A stretch of DNA of 14,177 nucleotides from Pseudomonadota bacterium (GCA_023444445.1 JAEXMK010000115.1:1-14177); one strand, 5' to 3'; shown: positions 1 through 8,410, counted from the stretch's first letter. Notes: generated by a model not told the origin, from the sequence alone. Made by a program: numbers and translations.

Positions 1-491
1 GCCCCACCCAGTGCGACCGGGTAGATCAGCCGGTGCAACCCGTTCCACCTCTGCCCCAGCCTGCGTATCGACCAGTTGTTGGAGGTCAGTGCCAATGGCA
101 GGAGGCAGGCCAGGCAGACCATGCCGATGGTGATGTAGGGGCGCTTCGCGATGTCGGCACCGATCGAGCCGAAATCGAGCCCGCGGTCAAGGATCAGCCA
201 GACACTGAAGTGCATAAGGACATAGTAGAAGGCGAGCAGGCCCAGCGCCCGCCTGTAGCGCAGCCAATTGAGGCCAAAGACGTCCCGCAGGGGTGTGATC
301 GCAAGCGTGGCGATCAGAAAACGCAGAGCCCAAATGCCGAGCAGGTGTTCGAATGTCTTGACCGGATTGACCCCCAAGCCACCGGTTGCGCCGAGGTAGA
401 AGTTCCAGGCGGCCGGTACCAAGCCGACGGCATAGAGCGCCCAGATGCTGGGCCCGTGCAGGCGGCGGGGCAGGGCGGGAATGCCGGCCAT
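1..491 (-). CDS. msrQ: MsrQ, heme-binding membrane subunit of the MsrPQ periplasmic methionine sulfoxide reductase (3' end cut by window)
   Basis: MsrQ is the inner-membrane b-type heme protein that passes electrons to MsrP so that oxidised methionines in periplasmic proteins can be reduced. Reading the minus strand from the ATG at 491-489 gives 163 codons open to the window edge, starting [20 protein letters not shown]. Hydrophobic segments lie near residues 14-33, 52-68, 82-102 and 118-136. Candidate heme-ligand histidines are H94 (in VLMHFSVW) and H153 (in WNGLHRLIYP), which fit the family pattern. The start codon shares one base with the msrP stop (TGATG), so translation is probably coupled. 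The C-terminal part, expected to hold the last helices, lies outside the window. Identification is from the motifs, the helix pattern and the msrP neighbour. Confidence 0.93.
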   Translation of the reverse strand, partial: MAGIPALPRRLHGPSIWALYAVGLVPAAWNFYLGATGGLGVNPVKTFEHLLGIWALRFLIATLAITPLRDVFGLNWLRYRRALGLLAFYYVLMHFSVWLILDRGLDFGSIGADIAKRPYITIGMVCLACLLPLALTSNNWSIRRLGQRWNGLHRLIYPVALGG

Positions 492-1432
492 CAGTAGTTC
501 GCCTTGAGGTCCATCCCCTCGTAGAGGCTGGCGACCTCCTCGCCATAGCCGTTGAACATCAGGGTCGGCCGGTTGGCGACCTTGAAGAAGCCGCCTTCGC
601 CAATCCGCTGCTCCGTCGCCTGGCTCCAGCGCGGATGGTCGACCTCGGGATTCACGTTCGAGTAGAAGCCGTATTCGCGCGCGTTGGAGTTCTTCCACGT
701 CGTCTCCGGCTGCTCCTCGACCAGCGAGATCCTGACGATCGACTTGATGCTCTTGAAGCCGTACTTCCATGGTACGACCAGCCGGATCGGAGCGCCATTC
801 TGGTTGGGCAGCGTCTCTCCGTAGAGGCCGACGGCGAGTATGGTCAGCGGGTGGCGGGCCTCGTCGAGCCTCAGCCCCTCGATATATGGCCATTCGAGCG
901 GCTGGAAGAGGCCAGTCTGTCCCGGCATCTCCTCCGGTCGCACGAGTGTCTCGAAGGAGACGTACTTGGCGCTGCCGAGCGGCTCCACCTGCTCAAGGAG
1001 CGCCGAAAGCGGGAAGCCGATCCAAGGGATCACCATAGACCAGCCTTCGACGCAGCGCAGGCGATAGATGCGCTCCTCGAGCTGCATCTTCATCAGCTCC
1101 TCGATCCCGAATTCCTTCGGCTTGCCGACCATGCCGTCAACCTTCACAGACCATGGCAGCGGCTTGAAGTGCTGGGACTTCTCCGACGGGTCGCCCTTGC
1201 CGGTCCCGAACTCATAGAAGTTGTTGTAGGTGGTGACGGCTTCCTTCGGAGTGAGCTTCTCGTCGGTCGAGAACTGACTGGGCGATGCCGCGAGCGGGGC
1301 CGCGATTGCCGAGCCGGCCCCCAGCATCGCGATACCGGCAGCGGCGGTACCGATGAACTTCCGGCGCGACATGTAGACCTCGCGGGGCGTGATCTCCGAG
1401 GCGCTGATGCGGGGCGTGCGATAGGCAGGCAT
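491..1432 (-). CDS. msrP: MsrP, Tat-exported molybdopterin subunit of protein-methionine-sulfoxide reductase
   Basis: MsrP (formerly YedY) is the soluble periplasmic molybdenum-cofactor enzyme that reduces methionine sulfoxide in proteins, using electrons delivered by MsrQ. The protein is 313 residues. It has about 20 leading residues before a twin-arginine signal, SRRKFIG at 22-28, followed by a hydrophobic, Ala-rich stretch ending near [10 protein letters not shown]. The sulfite-oxidase-type fold is marked by [14 protein letters not shown] (69-82), [17 protein letters not shown] with the probable Mo-ligand C127, the motif [13 protein letters not shown], the motif [16 protein letters not shown], and a C-terminal [10 protein letters not shown] long leader before the Tat motif is normal for this family, so the first ATG was kept. 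It has a ribosome site AGGGAG (1444-1439) six bases upstream. The gene is divergent from ilvD and leads the msrP-msrQ operon. Confidence 0.96.
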   Translation of the reverse strand: MPAYRTPRISASEITPREVYMSRRKFIGTAAAGIAMLGAGSAIAAPLAASPSQFSTDEKLTPKEAVTTYNNFYEFGTGKGDPSEKSQHFKPLPWSVKVDGMVGKPKEFGIEELMKMQLEERIYRLRCVEGWSMVIPWIGFPLSALLEQVEPLGSAKYVSFETLVRPEEMPGQTGLFQPLEWPYIEGLRLDEARHPLTILAVGLYGETLPNQNGAPIRLVVPWKYGFKSIKSIVRISLVEEQPETTWKNSNAREYGFYSNVNPEVDHPRWSQATEQRIGEGGFFKVANRPTLMFNGYGEEVASLYEGMDLKANY

Positions 1433-1662
1433 GACGGTCTCCCTGGGAGCTATTTTCTTCTTATACGTAGCGCGCCGATGATTGGTTTCACAGCATCAGT
1501 CAACAGAACGAGAGGCACATTCGCGTGAGGCGTACCGCAGAGTACCGTTTTCCGCTCCCCTGATAGTGACACCATTCGGGTGTTGGAGTAGGAAAATGGC
1601 AAAGCTGCCGGGTGCCGCCCGTGCCAGATGCTCTCCAAGAACAAGACCGAGGAAGAAAACCC

Positions 1663-3504
1663 ATGCCCGCCTACCGTTCCAGAACCACGACCCACGGCCG
1701 CAACATGGCTGGTGCGCGCGGCCTGTGGCGCGCGACCGGCATGAAGGACGGCGATTTCGGCAAGCCGATCATTGCGGTGGTCAATTCGTTCACGCAGTTC
1801 GTGCCGGGCCACGTTCACCTGAAGGATCTTGGTCAGCTCGTGGCGCGCGAAATCGAAGCCGCTGGTGGTGTCGCCAAGGAATTCAACACGATCGCGGTTG
1901 ATGACGGTATCGCCATGGGTCACGATGGCATGCTCTATTCGCTGCCTTCACGCGAAATCATCGCGGATTCCGTTGAATACATGGTCAATGCCCATTGCGC
2001 CGACGCGATGGTCTGCATTTCCAACTGCGACAAGATCACCCCCGGCATGCTGAATGCCGCGATGCGCCTCAACATCCCGGCGGTCTTCGTATCCGGCGGC
2101 CCGATGGAAGCGGGCAAGGTCGTGCTTCACGGCAAAACGGTCGCGCTCGATCTGGTCGATGCCATGGTTGCTGCTGCCGACGACAAGGTTTCCGACGAAG
2201 ACGTTCAGGTCATCGAGCGTTCCGCTTGCCCGACCTGCGGATCGTGCTCCGGTATGTTCACGGCCAACTCGATGAACTGTCTGACCGAGGCACTGGGCCT
2301 GTCTTTGCCCGGTAATGGCTCGACGCTCGCCACTCACTCGGATCGCAAGCGTCTGTTCGTTGAAGCCGGTCATCTGATTGTTGATCTGGCACGCCGTTAT
2401 TACGAGCAGGACGACGAAACTGTTCTGCCACGCACCATCGCCTCGAAGGCCGCGTTCGAAAACGCCATGTCGCTCGATATCGCCATGGGCGGTTCCACGA
2501 ACACGGTTCTGCATATTCTCGCGGCTGCTTACGAAGGCGGCGTCGATTTCGGCATGGAAGACATCGACCGCCTGTCGCGCAAGGTGCCTTGCCTCTCCAA
2601 GGTCGCGCCCGCCAAGCAGGACGTGCACATGGAAGACGTTCACCGTGCCGGTGGTATCATGCGTATTCTCGGCGAACTGGATCGCGGCGGTCTTATCAAC
2701 CGCGATACCTACACCGTGCATGAAGCGACGCTTGGCGACGCCATCGATCGTTGGGATATTACCCGTACCAACAGCGAAACCGTGCGCCAGTTCTTCAAGG
2801 CGGCTCCGGGCGGCGTTCCGACGCAGGTTGCCTTCAGCCAGTCGTCGCGTTGGGATGATCTCGACACAGACAGCGAAAACGGCGTTATCCGCTCTGTCGA
2901 AAAGCCTTTCTCCAAGGACGGCGGTCTGGCCGTGCTTTACGGCAACATCGCGCTTGATGGCTGCATCGTGAAGACGGCCGGTGTGGACGAGTCGATCCTG
3001 AAGTTCACCGGCCCGGCGGTTGTCTATGAAAGCCAGGATGCGGCCGTGAAGGGCATTCTCGGCAACGAGGTCAAGGCAGGTGACGTCGTTGTCATTCGCT
3101 ATGAAGGACCAAAGGGCGGCCCGGGCATGCAGGAAATGCTCTATCCGACCAGCTACCTCAAGTCCAAGGGCCTCGGCAAAGCCTGCGCGCTCATCACTGA
3201 CGGTCGCTTCTCGGGCGGTACCTCTGGTCTGTCCATTGGTCACGCTTCGCCAGAAGCCGGGCAGGGCGGTGCCATCGGTCTCGTGCGCCAGGGTGATACG
3301 ATTGAAATCGATATCCCCAACCGTACGATCAACCTCAAGGTCGCGGATGCAGAACTCGCGTCGCGCCGCGCCGAGCAGGACCAGCTTGGCTGGAAGCCGG
3401 CCGCACCGCGCAAGCGTAACGTCACCACGGCGCTCAAGGCCTATGCTGCCTTTGCTGCCAGCGCTGACAAGGGTGCCGTTCGCATTCTGCCTGACGCCGA
3501 GTGA
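1663..3504 (+). CDS. ilvD: Dihydroxy-acid dehydratase
   Basis: IlvD converts 2,3-dihydroxy-isovalerate and 2,3-dihydroxy-3-methylvalerate to the 2-keto acids that precede valine, leucine and isoleucine. It is a cytosolic iron-sulfur enzyme. The 613-residue product is full length for the family. Visible signatures are D81 in VDDGIAMGH, the cluster/metal motif NCDKITPG with C122, the [11 protein letters not shown] motif with C189, C192 and C195, the [11 protein letters not shown] segment, and the C-terminal [19 protein letters not shown]. An in-frame GTG lies upstream at 1612. The ATG at 1663 was chosen because GAGGAAG (1649-1655) lies seven bases before it and because the product then begins [19 protein letters not shown], matching the usual family N-terminus. 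A TAG directly follows the TGA stop. The gene stands alone, divergent from msrPQ and closed by a terminator. Confidence 0.98.
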   Translation: MPAYRSRTTTHGRNMAGARGLWRATGMKDGDFGKPIIAVVNSFTQFVPGHVHLKDLGQLVAREIEAAGGVAKEFNTIAVDDGIAMGHDGMLYSLPSREIIADSVEYMVNAHCADAMVCISNCDKITPGMLNAAMRLNIPAVFVSGGPMEAGKVVLHGKTVALDLVDAMVAAADDKVSDEDVQVIERSACPTCGSCSGMFTANSMNCLTEALGLSLPGNGSTLATHSDRKRLFVEAGHLIVDLARRYYEQDDETVLPRTIASKAAFENAMSLDIAMGGSTNTVLHILAAAYEGGVDFGMEDIDRLSRKVPCLSKVAPAKQDVHMEDVHRAGGIMRILGELDRGGLINRDTYTVHEATLGDAIDRWDITRTNSETVRQFFKAAPGGVPTQVAFSQSSRWDDLDTDSENGVIRSVEKPFSKDGGLAVLYGNIALDGCIVKTAGVDESILKFTGPAVVYESQDAAVKGILGNEVKAGDVVVIRYEGPKGGPGMQEMLYPTSYLKSKGLGKACALITDGRFSGGTSGLSIGHASPEAGQGGAIGLVRQGDTIEIDIPNRTINLKVADAELASRRAEQDQLGWKPAAPRKRNVTTALKAYAAFAASADKGAVRILPDAE

Positions 3505-3530
3505 TAGAGCGTTCGCTTGAAGCCAATACG

Positions 3531-3557
3531 AAAGCCGCCCTCAGGGGCGGCTTTTTT
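3531..3557 (+). terminator. Intrinsic terminator of ilvD
   Basis: A perfect 10-bp stem (AAAGCCGCCC at 3531-3540, GGGCGGCTTT at 3545-3554) with the four-base loop TCAG runs into a T tract (3552-3557), 27 bases after the ilvD stop codon. This is a textbook rho-independent terminator. The AAA on the left arm gives only a weak U tract in the other direction. Confidence 0.95.
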
Positions 3558-3737
3558 GTTGAGGACTGCAGCTTCAGAAAGCGATTCAAGTCTTTGGGGA
3601 TGTGATTCCAAAAATCCATCTAAGCCTCTGAACATATTCAATAAGCATTCGAAACCAGAAGAATTCTACCGGTCACGTTGGAGTGATGTGCGCCGAACAT
3701 GCCTTTTCCGAATTCAACCCGTTCCTATCTTGCCTTT

Positions 3738-4739
3738 ATGAAAAGACGAACAGCGCTCGCCATTCTCGGCACCTTGCCCTTTGCTTCCATCGCCCGCGCC
3801 CAGACCGGCGGGGGAAATGATCGTTTCGAGCCTGCCTTGAGGAATGCGGATGCGCTTTCCAGCCTCAAGACTGTGATCGTCAGCGTTGATGGCAACGAGA
3901 CCGCGAGCCGCGCCTATCACGGTGCGGCGCTCAACGGCTCCACCAACATCAAGTCCGCGTCGAAATCCATCGTCTCTGCTCTGGTTGGCATAGCGATCGA
4001 CAAAAAGGTTCTTGATGGCGTGGAGCAGCCGATTGCAACGGTGTTGCGGAGCAGTTTTCCAACCAATCCCGATCCGAGGCTGGAAAGGGTTACCATTGGC
4101 AATCTGCTTTCCATGCAGTCCGGTCTGGAGCGCATGTCAGGGCCGAATTACGGTCGATGGGTGTCCAGCCGGGATTGGGTGCGGACGGCCCTGGGCTCCG
4201 GTTTCGCGGGCGAGCCGGGCGGTGGCATGCTTTACTCGACCGGTTCCACTCACCTGCTTTCGGCCATTCTCACCAAGGCGTCGGGCCGCTCGACATTGGC
4301 CTTGGCACGCGAGTGGTTTCGTCCATTGAAAGGTTTTTCGATCGGGGCGTGGGAGCGCGATCCGCAGGGTATCTATCTCGGTGGCAACCAGATGGCGATG
4401 ACGGCGCGGTCACTGCTGGCCTTTGGCGAGCTTTATCGGCGCGGCGGCGTGACGCCGGATGGTGAGCGATTGCTGCCGCAGGCCTGGATCGACCAGTCAT
4501 GGCAGCAACGGACCAATTCCGTGTTCAATGGCGACGGTTACGGTTACTGCTGGTTCATCAAGGAGATGGCGGGAGAGCAGGTCTATTACGCCTGGGGTTA
4601 TGGCGGGCAGATGCTCTACATCGTGCCCGCCAAAAAGCTTTCGGTGGTGATGACGTCGCGTGAGGATGCCCCCTCCGCCAGAACCGGTTACCGCGACCAG
4701 TTGCACGGGCTGATGGGAGAGATCATCCGCGCAGCCTGA
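3738..4739 (+). CDS. Exported serine hydrolase, beta-lactamase / penicillin-binding-protein fold (class C-like)
   Basis: The product belongs to the beta-lactamase family (Pfam Beta-lactamase, PF00144), which holds class C beta-lactamases, DD-peptidases and esterases. Its substrate cannot be told from sequence. With the ATG at 3738 it has 333 residues and begins MKRRTALAILGTLPFASIARAQ, a signal sequence with a Tat-like RRTALAIL. Motifs are S73-A-S-K76 (nucleophile and lysine), LLSMQSGL at 123-130, the second-motif tyrosine Y166 in YSTGSTHLL, and WGYGGQ at 286-291 in the place of the K/H-[ST]-G box. An in-frame ATG at 3699 would add 13 residues. The later start was preferred because it places the signal sequence at the N-terminus, but neither start has a strong ribosome site. 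It is an isolated gene and ends one base from the convergent LprI-like gene. Confidence 0.85.
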   Translation: MKRRTALAILGTLPFASIARAQTGGGNDRFEPALRNADALSSLKTVIVSVDGNETASRAYHGAALNGSTNIKSASKSIVSALVGIAIDKKVLDGVEQPIATVLRSSFPTNPDPRLERVTIGNLLSMQSGLERMSGPNYGRWVSSRDWVRTALGSGFAGEPGGGMLYSTGSTHLLSAILTKASGRSTLALAREWFRPLKGFSIGAWERDPQGIYLGGNQMAMTARSLLAFGELYRRGGVTPDGERLLPQAWIDQSWQQRTNSVFNGDGYGYCWFIKEMAGEQVYYAWGYGGQMLYIVPAKKLSVVMTSREDAPSARTGYRDQLHGLMGEIIRAA

Positions 4740-4740
4740 C

Positions 4741-5094
4741 TTACAGGGGTCGGGAAATGCTTTCAAAGGCTTCGTTGAGTTTCTTCATCCGCTCGTGATA
4801 GGCGCCGGTTAGGCAGGTGGCATCCGCACCGCATTCCTGGCGTCTCTTCAGCCACTGGCTTTGTTCGTCGCGTAGTGTGTCGCGCGCGCCCATCGCCATA
4901 AGCTGCGTGAGAATGTCGAAGGTCGTTACCATCTTGACGTCGAGATCGTTGAGGACACGATTGTCGCAGATCGCCTTTTCGTCGGCCGCCAGATCCTGCT
5001 TTTCACAGTCGAAACTGGCGGCGTGGGCTGGTGCGGCGGTGATGATCGTTACCGCTGCGATGGAAAGGGCAAAGAAACCGGTTTTGAACGTCAT
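4741..5094 (-). CDS. Small exported LprI-family (DUF1311) protein
   Basis: A 117-residue secreted protein with a signal peptide (hydrophobic residues 6-22, probable cleavage after AHA at 23-25). The mature part carries four cysteines (C30, C43, C88, C94), suggesting two disulfides, and the hallmark region DEQSQWLKRRQECGADATCLTGAYHERM of the LprI/DUF1311 family. The family is named after mycobacterial LprI, reported as a lysozyme inhibitor. Whether this protein inhibits lysozyme is not shown. The ATG at 5094 was chosen because it places the signal peptide first, with AGGGA ten bases upstream. The open frame reaches back to 5202, but that extension (36 residues) looks unlike a leader and is probably untranslated. 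It is convergent with the serine hydrolase and divergent from the Deg protease. Confidence 0.85.
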   Translation of the reverse strand: MTFKTGFFALSIAAVTIITAAPAHAASFDCEKQDLAADEKAICDNRVLNDLDVKMVTTFDILTQLMAMGARDTLRDEQSQWLKRRQECGADATCLTGAYHERMKKLNEAFESISRPL

Positions 5095-5174
5095 GCTGTC
5101 TGTATCCCTGAACATTGTCAGGGTTTGAAAAGCCCGAAGGCCGCGGTTTGTTCCATCCGCCCATTCTTGAAAGC

Positions 5175-5232
5175 GCCAGCCATCATCTTGCCGTGCTTTC
5201 ATTTATAGGCTGGCTGGTTATAACTTTATCAT
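5175..5232. promoter_or_regulatory. Inverted repeat in the region between the LprI-like and deg genes
   Basis: GCCAGCC (5175-5181) and GGCTGGC (5208-5214) form a perfect 7-bp inverted repeat around 26 bases. The right arm is followed by an AT-rich stretch containing TATCAT (5227-5232), a possible -10 element for the deg gene. No convincing -35 is seen at standard spacing. The site could be an operator or a leader hairpin, and no regulator can be named. Confidence 0.3.
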
Positions 5233-5254
5233 ACTGATGAAGATGAGGAATCAC

Positions 5255-6661
5255 ATGCCGAGCATGTTGAAATGTCTGTCCAGCGGCCTTGTCGCTGCCC
5301 TTCTTTTCCTGCCAGGCGCGGCGGGTGCACAAGACAACAAGACTGTACCGACCAGTCACACGGAAATGCAGTTGTCCTTCGCGCCGCTTGTCAAGCGCAC
5401 TGCCGGAGCCGTGGTCAACGTCTATGCCGAGCGTGCCGTGCAGCGCCGACTTTCGCCGTTCGCTGGCGATCCGTTCTTTGAGCAGTTCTTCGGTCAGCAA
5501 TTGCCGAACCGCACGGAAAAACAATCATCGCTCGGTTCCGGCGTTATTCTTACGGCCGGTGGTCTTGTGGTGACGAACAACCACGTGATCGACGGCGCCG
5601 ACGATATCAAGGTCGCCCTTGCCGATGGTCGGGAGTTTGCGTCCAAGGTTCTGCTGAAAGACGACCGGCTTGACCTTGCCGTGCTGCAGATCGACGCCAA
5701 GGAACAATTCCCAATGTTGCCGCTCGGCAATTCGGATGCGGTCGAAGTCGGCGATCTCGTGCTTGCCATCGGTAACCCGTTTGGTGTCGGCCAGACGGTG
5801 ACCAGCGGTATCGTTTCGGCGCTGGCGCGCAATCAGGTGGTTCAGGGCGATTTCGGTTTCTTTATCCAGACCGATGCCTCCATCAATCCGGGCAACTCGG
5901 GTGGCGCGTTGATGAACATGAACGGTGAGCTGATCGGCATCAACACGGCGATCTTCTCCAAAGGTGGCGGTTCCAACGGTATCGGGTTTGCCATTCCGGC
6001 CAATCTGGTCCGGGTGTTCATTGCCGCTGCGGAAAAGGGCGATGCCAGCTTCCAACGTCCCTATATCGGCGCGACCTTCGATCCCGTCACATCCGATGTC
6101 GCAGAGGCGCTTGGCCTTGATCGTGCCAGAGGCGCGCTGGTTGTCAGCGTCGTGAAGGGCGGTCCTGCCGAGAAGGCTGGCGTCGAGCCGGGACAGGTCA
6201 TCACGGCCGTCAACGGTATTGAGGTCGAGCATCCAGACGCGCTGGGCTACCGCCTGACGACGGCGGGTATCGGCAAATCTGCCGAGTTGACCGTCATGGA
6301 CAAGGGGCAGGCCCGAAAGGTTACCATTGCGCTTGATTCCGCGCCTGAAACGGCACCGCGCGACGAGCGCCTGATTGAAGGTCGCAATCCCTTTGCCGGC
6401 GCCACTGTCGCAAACCTTTCGCCGAAACTGGCGGATGAGCTGCGCATGCCCTCGCAGGTGAATGGTGTTGTCATTGTCGACGTCAAGCGTGGCTCACCGG
6501 CTTACCGCGTCGGTTTCCAGCCGAAGGACATTCTTCTGTCGCTGAACGGTGAGGATGTCTCTTCGACAGCAGCAGTCGAGAAGGTGCTGGATGATAATCC
6601 CGGTTTCTGGCGGGTGGAAATCATGCGCGACGGTCAGCGCATCCGGCAGTTCCTTCGATGA
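5255..6661 (+). CDS. HtrA/Deg-family periplasmic serine endoprotease with two PDZ domains
   Basis: Deg proteases degrade or hold misfolded envelope proteins. The product (468 residues from the ATG at 5255) has a signal peptide ending near GAAGA at 21-25, a trypsin-like domain, then two PDZ domains (about 257-345 and 370-460). The catalytic triad is H110 (TNNHVID), D140 (DRLDLAVL) and S215 (NPGNSGGAL), with spacing almost identical to E. coli DegP (105/135/210). The loop before the protease core is short, more like DegQ than the long glutamine-rich loop of DegP, so no gene symbol is assigned. Earlier in-frame ATGs exist at 5237 and 5243. The start at 5255 was chosen because GAGGA (5245-5249) sits five bases before it. 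The stop codon overlaps the rarA start by four bases, so the two genes form an operon. Confidence 0.93.
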   Translation: MPSMLKCLSSGLVAALLFLPGAAGAQDNKTVPTSHTEMQLSFAPLVKRTAGAVVNVYAERAVQRRLSPFAGDPFFEQFFGQQLPNRTEKQSSLGSGVILTAGGLVVTNNHVIDGADDIKVALADGREFASKVLLKDDRLDLAVLQIDAKEQFPMLPLGNSDAVEVGDLVLAIGNPFGVGQTVTSGIVSALARNQVVQGDFGFFIQTDASINPGNSGGALMNMNGELIGINTAIFSKGGGSNGIGFAIPANLVRVFIAAAEKGDASFQRPYIGATFDPVTSDVAEALGLDRARGALVVSVVKGGPAEKAGVEPGQVITAVNGIEVEHPDALGYRLTTAGIGKSAELTVMDKGQARKVTIALDSAPETAPRDERLIEGRNPFAGATVANLSPKLADELRMPSQVNGVVIVDVKRGSPAYRVGFQPKDILLSLNGEDVSSTAAVEKVLDDNPGFWRVEIMRDGQRIRQFLR

Positions 6662-7974
6662 GCGATGACCTCTTCGCGCCGCAGGTTCCGGCAGAGGTTG
6701 CCAACAGGCGACCTCTTGCCGACCGCCTGCGTCCGAAGATCTTGGCTGAAGTCACCGGCCAGTCACATCTGACGGGCGAAGAGGGCGCATTGCGCCGCAT
6801 GATTGACAGCGGGTCGCTTGGCTCGATGATCTTCTGGGGTCCGCCGGGAACGGGAAAAACAACCGTCGCCCGGCTGCTCTCCGGTGAAGCGGGCCTCGCT
6901 TTCGAACAGATATCGGCAATCTTCTCCGGTGTCGCAGACCTCAAGAAAGTCTTTGAATCGGCCCGTACGCGGCGCATGAACGGCCGTCAGACTCTGCTGT
7001 TCGTTGACGAGATCCATCGTTTCAACCGTGCGCAGCAGGATAGCTTTCTTCCGGTCATGGAGGATGGCACCATCATTCTCGTGGGCGCCACCACCGAGAA
7101 CCCATCCTTCGAACTCAACGCGGCTCTCTTGTCGCGGGCGCGGGTGCTGACCTTCCACTCGCACGATGAGGACAGCCTTGCCGAGTTGTTGAAGCGCGCG
7201 GAGCAGGCTGAGGCAAGGCCCTTGCCACTGAGCGACGATGCGCGCGCCAGTCTCATCCGCATGGCGGATGGCGATGGCCGTGCGGTGTTGACGCTGGCTG
7301 AGGAAGTCTGGCGTGCCGCCCGCAAGGATGAAGTTTTCGACACCGAAGGACTGACGCGTATCGTACAGCGCCGTGCTCCGGTTTACGACAAGAGCCAGGA
7401 TGGCCATTACAATCTGATCTCGGCGCTGCATAAGTCCGTGCGTGGCTCGGACCCCGATGCCTCGCTTTATTATCTCTGCCGTATGTTCGATGCCGGGGAG
7501 GACCCGCTTTACATCGGCCGCCGGCTGGTGCGGATGGCGGTTGAGGATATCGGTCTTGCCGATCCGCAGGCGCTGGTGATCTGCAATGCGGCCAAGGATG
7601 CCTACGATTATCTCGGGTCTCCTGAAGGCGAACTGGCGCTGGCGCAGGCCTGCATTTATCTGGCGACCGCACCGAAGTCGAATGCTGTCTACACAGCCTT
7701 CAAATCGGCAATGCGGGCAGCCAAGGAGAATGGATCGCTGGTGCCGCCCAAGCATATTCTGAATGCGCCGACCAAGCTGATGAAGGGTGAAGGCTACGGA
7801 GACGGCTATCGTTACGATCACGATGAGCCCGATGCATTCTCCGGCCAGGATTACTTTCCCGAAAAGATGGGGCGGACCACCTTTTATGATCCGCCGGACC
7901 GGGGTTTCGAACGTGACATTCGCAAGCGTCTGGACTGGTGGGCGAAGCTGCGGCGAGAAAGAGGACAGCGTTAA
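6658..7974 (+). CDS. rarA: Replication-associated recombination protein RarA (MgsA), AAA+ ATPase
   Basis: RarA is a cytosolic AAA+ ATPase of the clamp-loader group (MgsA in E. coli, Mgs1/WRNIP1 in eukaryotes) that acts at stalled replication forks. The 438-residue protein is typical in length. It shows Walker A GPPGTGKT at 61-68, Walker B LLFVDEIH with D117-E118, sensor 1 GATTENPSF at 143-151, and LLSRARVL as the arginine-finger region. The C-terminal part is the usual RarA tetramerisation region, including ALHKSVRGSDPDASLYYL, EDIGLADPQAL and the motif PPKHILNAPTKLMK. Its ATG lies inside the deg stop codon (ATGA), so expression is probably coupled to the protease gene. No separate ribosome site is evident beyond the coupled arrangement. 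Confidence 0.97.
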   Translation: MSDDLFAPQVPAEVANRRPLADRLRPKILAEVTGQSHLTGEEGALRRMIDSGSLGSMIFWGPPGTGKTTVARLLSGEAGLAFEQISAIFSGVADLKKVFESARTRRMNGRQTLLFVDEIHRFNRAQQDSFLPVMEDGTIILVGATTENPSFELNAALLSRARVLTFHSHDEDSLAELLKRAEQAEARPLPLSDDARASLIRMADGDGRAVLTLAEEVWRAARKDEVFDTEGLTRIVQRRAPVYDKSQDGHYNLISALHKSVRGSDPDASLYYLCRMFDAGEDPLYIGRRLVRMAVEDIGLADPQALVICNAAKDAYDYLGSPEGELALAQACIYLATAPKSNAVYTAFKSAMRAAKENGSLVPPKHILNAPTKLMKGEGYGDGYRYDHDEPDAFSGQDYFPEKMGRTTFYDPPDRGFERDIRKRLDWWAKLRRERGQR

Positions 7975-7993
7975 GCGCCGTTCCTCATAAAAT

Positions 7994-8019
7994 GAATCAC
8001 CTGCTTTGCAGAATGATTC
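7994..8019. terminator. Stem-loop between the convergent rarA and DUF1883 genes
   Basis: GAATCA (7994-7999) pairs with TGATTC (8014-8019), and inside it CTGC (8001-8004) pairs with GCAG (8008-8011) around a TTT loop, with a small internal bulge. Read on the minus strand the hairpin is followed by ATTTTATG, a short T run, so it may terminate the DUF1883 transcript. On the plus strand, after rarA, no T tract follows. It is weaker than the other terminators in the window. Confidence 0.45.
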
Positions 8020-8095
8020 CGTAAATGACCGTATCTTACTGTTTTCAGATTCTTTTTCGGATGCGTCGTTTGTTCCTCAGGCGTCAGGCGGGCCG

Positions 8096-8410
8096 TCAGG
8101 ACGCCTTGCGCTGCGGCATGGCTGCCGCCTGGGCCGGCAACATCTTCACGGAAGATTCCGCCAGGCCGCTGTGTCCCTCGGCATCGATCACCAGGTGCCA
8201 ATGCATCGTTTCAGGTATGGTGATGCGGATTGGCGATTTCTTGGCGACACCACCGAGATATTTGAAATCCAGCAGTTCGGTGAAACGCTGAAAATTCGCA
8301 CCCGTCATCAGGCGCACATTGTTGATGGCCGTCAACGAAATTTCGATGATCGTACCAGCGCGCAATTCTCTCAGATCGTAGTGGGTGAAACGGAAATTCG
8401 GCTTCGCCAT
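8096..8410 (-). CDS. DUF1883 domain protein of unknown function
   Basis: A 104-residue cytosolic-looking protein without signal peptide or membrane segment. It resembles the DUF1883 family known mainly from rhizobia and relatives. The recognisable pattern is FTHYDLRELRAGTIIEISL near the start, NNVRLMTGANFQRF at 30-43, a Gly-Gly turn (YLGGVAKKSP) and the conserved strand ETMHWHLVIDAEG at 67-79. The tail after residue 90 is Ala/Pro/Gln-rich and probably disordered. The ATG at 8410 is preceded by GAGAGGCGAG, a fair ribosome site. The gene is convergent with rarA and divergent from the chemoreceptor gene, and has no operon partner. The family has no established biochemical role that I can state, so none is assigned. 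Confidence 0.85.
   Translation of the reverse strand: MAKPNFRFTHYDLRELRAGTIIEISLTAINNVRLMTGANFQRFTELLDFKYLGGVAKKSPIRITIPETMHWHLVIDAEGHSGLAESSVKMLPAQAAAMPQRKAS

Noticed and set aside
1479..1529. Short 16-codon frame in the ilvD leader considered as an attenuator peptide
   Set aside because: It has no run of isoleucine, valine or leucine codons and is not followed by alternative hairpins, so amino-acid-dependent attenuation is not supported.
1948..3243. 431-codon open frame on the minus strand opposite ilvD
   Set aside because: It lies wholly inside the certain ilvD gene, shows no family motif and is explained by codon bias of the sense gene.
3441..3641. Small minus-strand open frame reading through the ilvD terminator
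   Set aside because: The central KKAAPEGGF-type peptide is the usual by-product of translating a terminator hairpin, and there is no ribosome site or conserved motif.
8080..8105. Inverted repeat GGCGTC/GACGCC at the end of the DUF1883 gene
   Set aside because: It is only 6 bp with a 14-base loop, overlaps coding sequence, and no T run follows on either strand, so it is not a convincing terminator.
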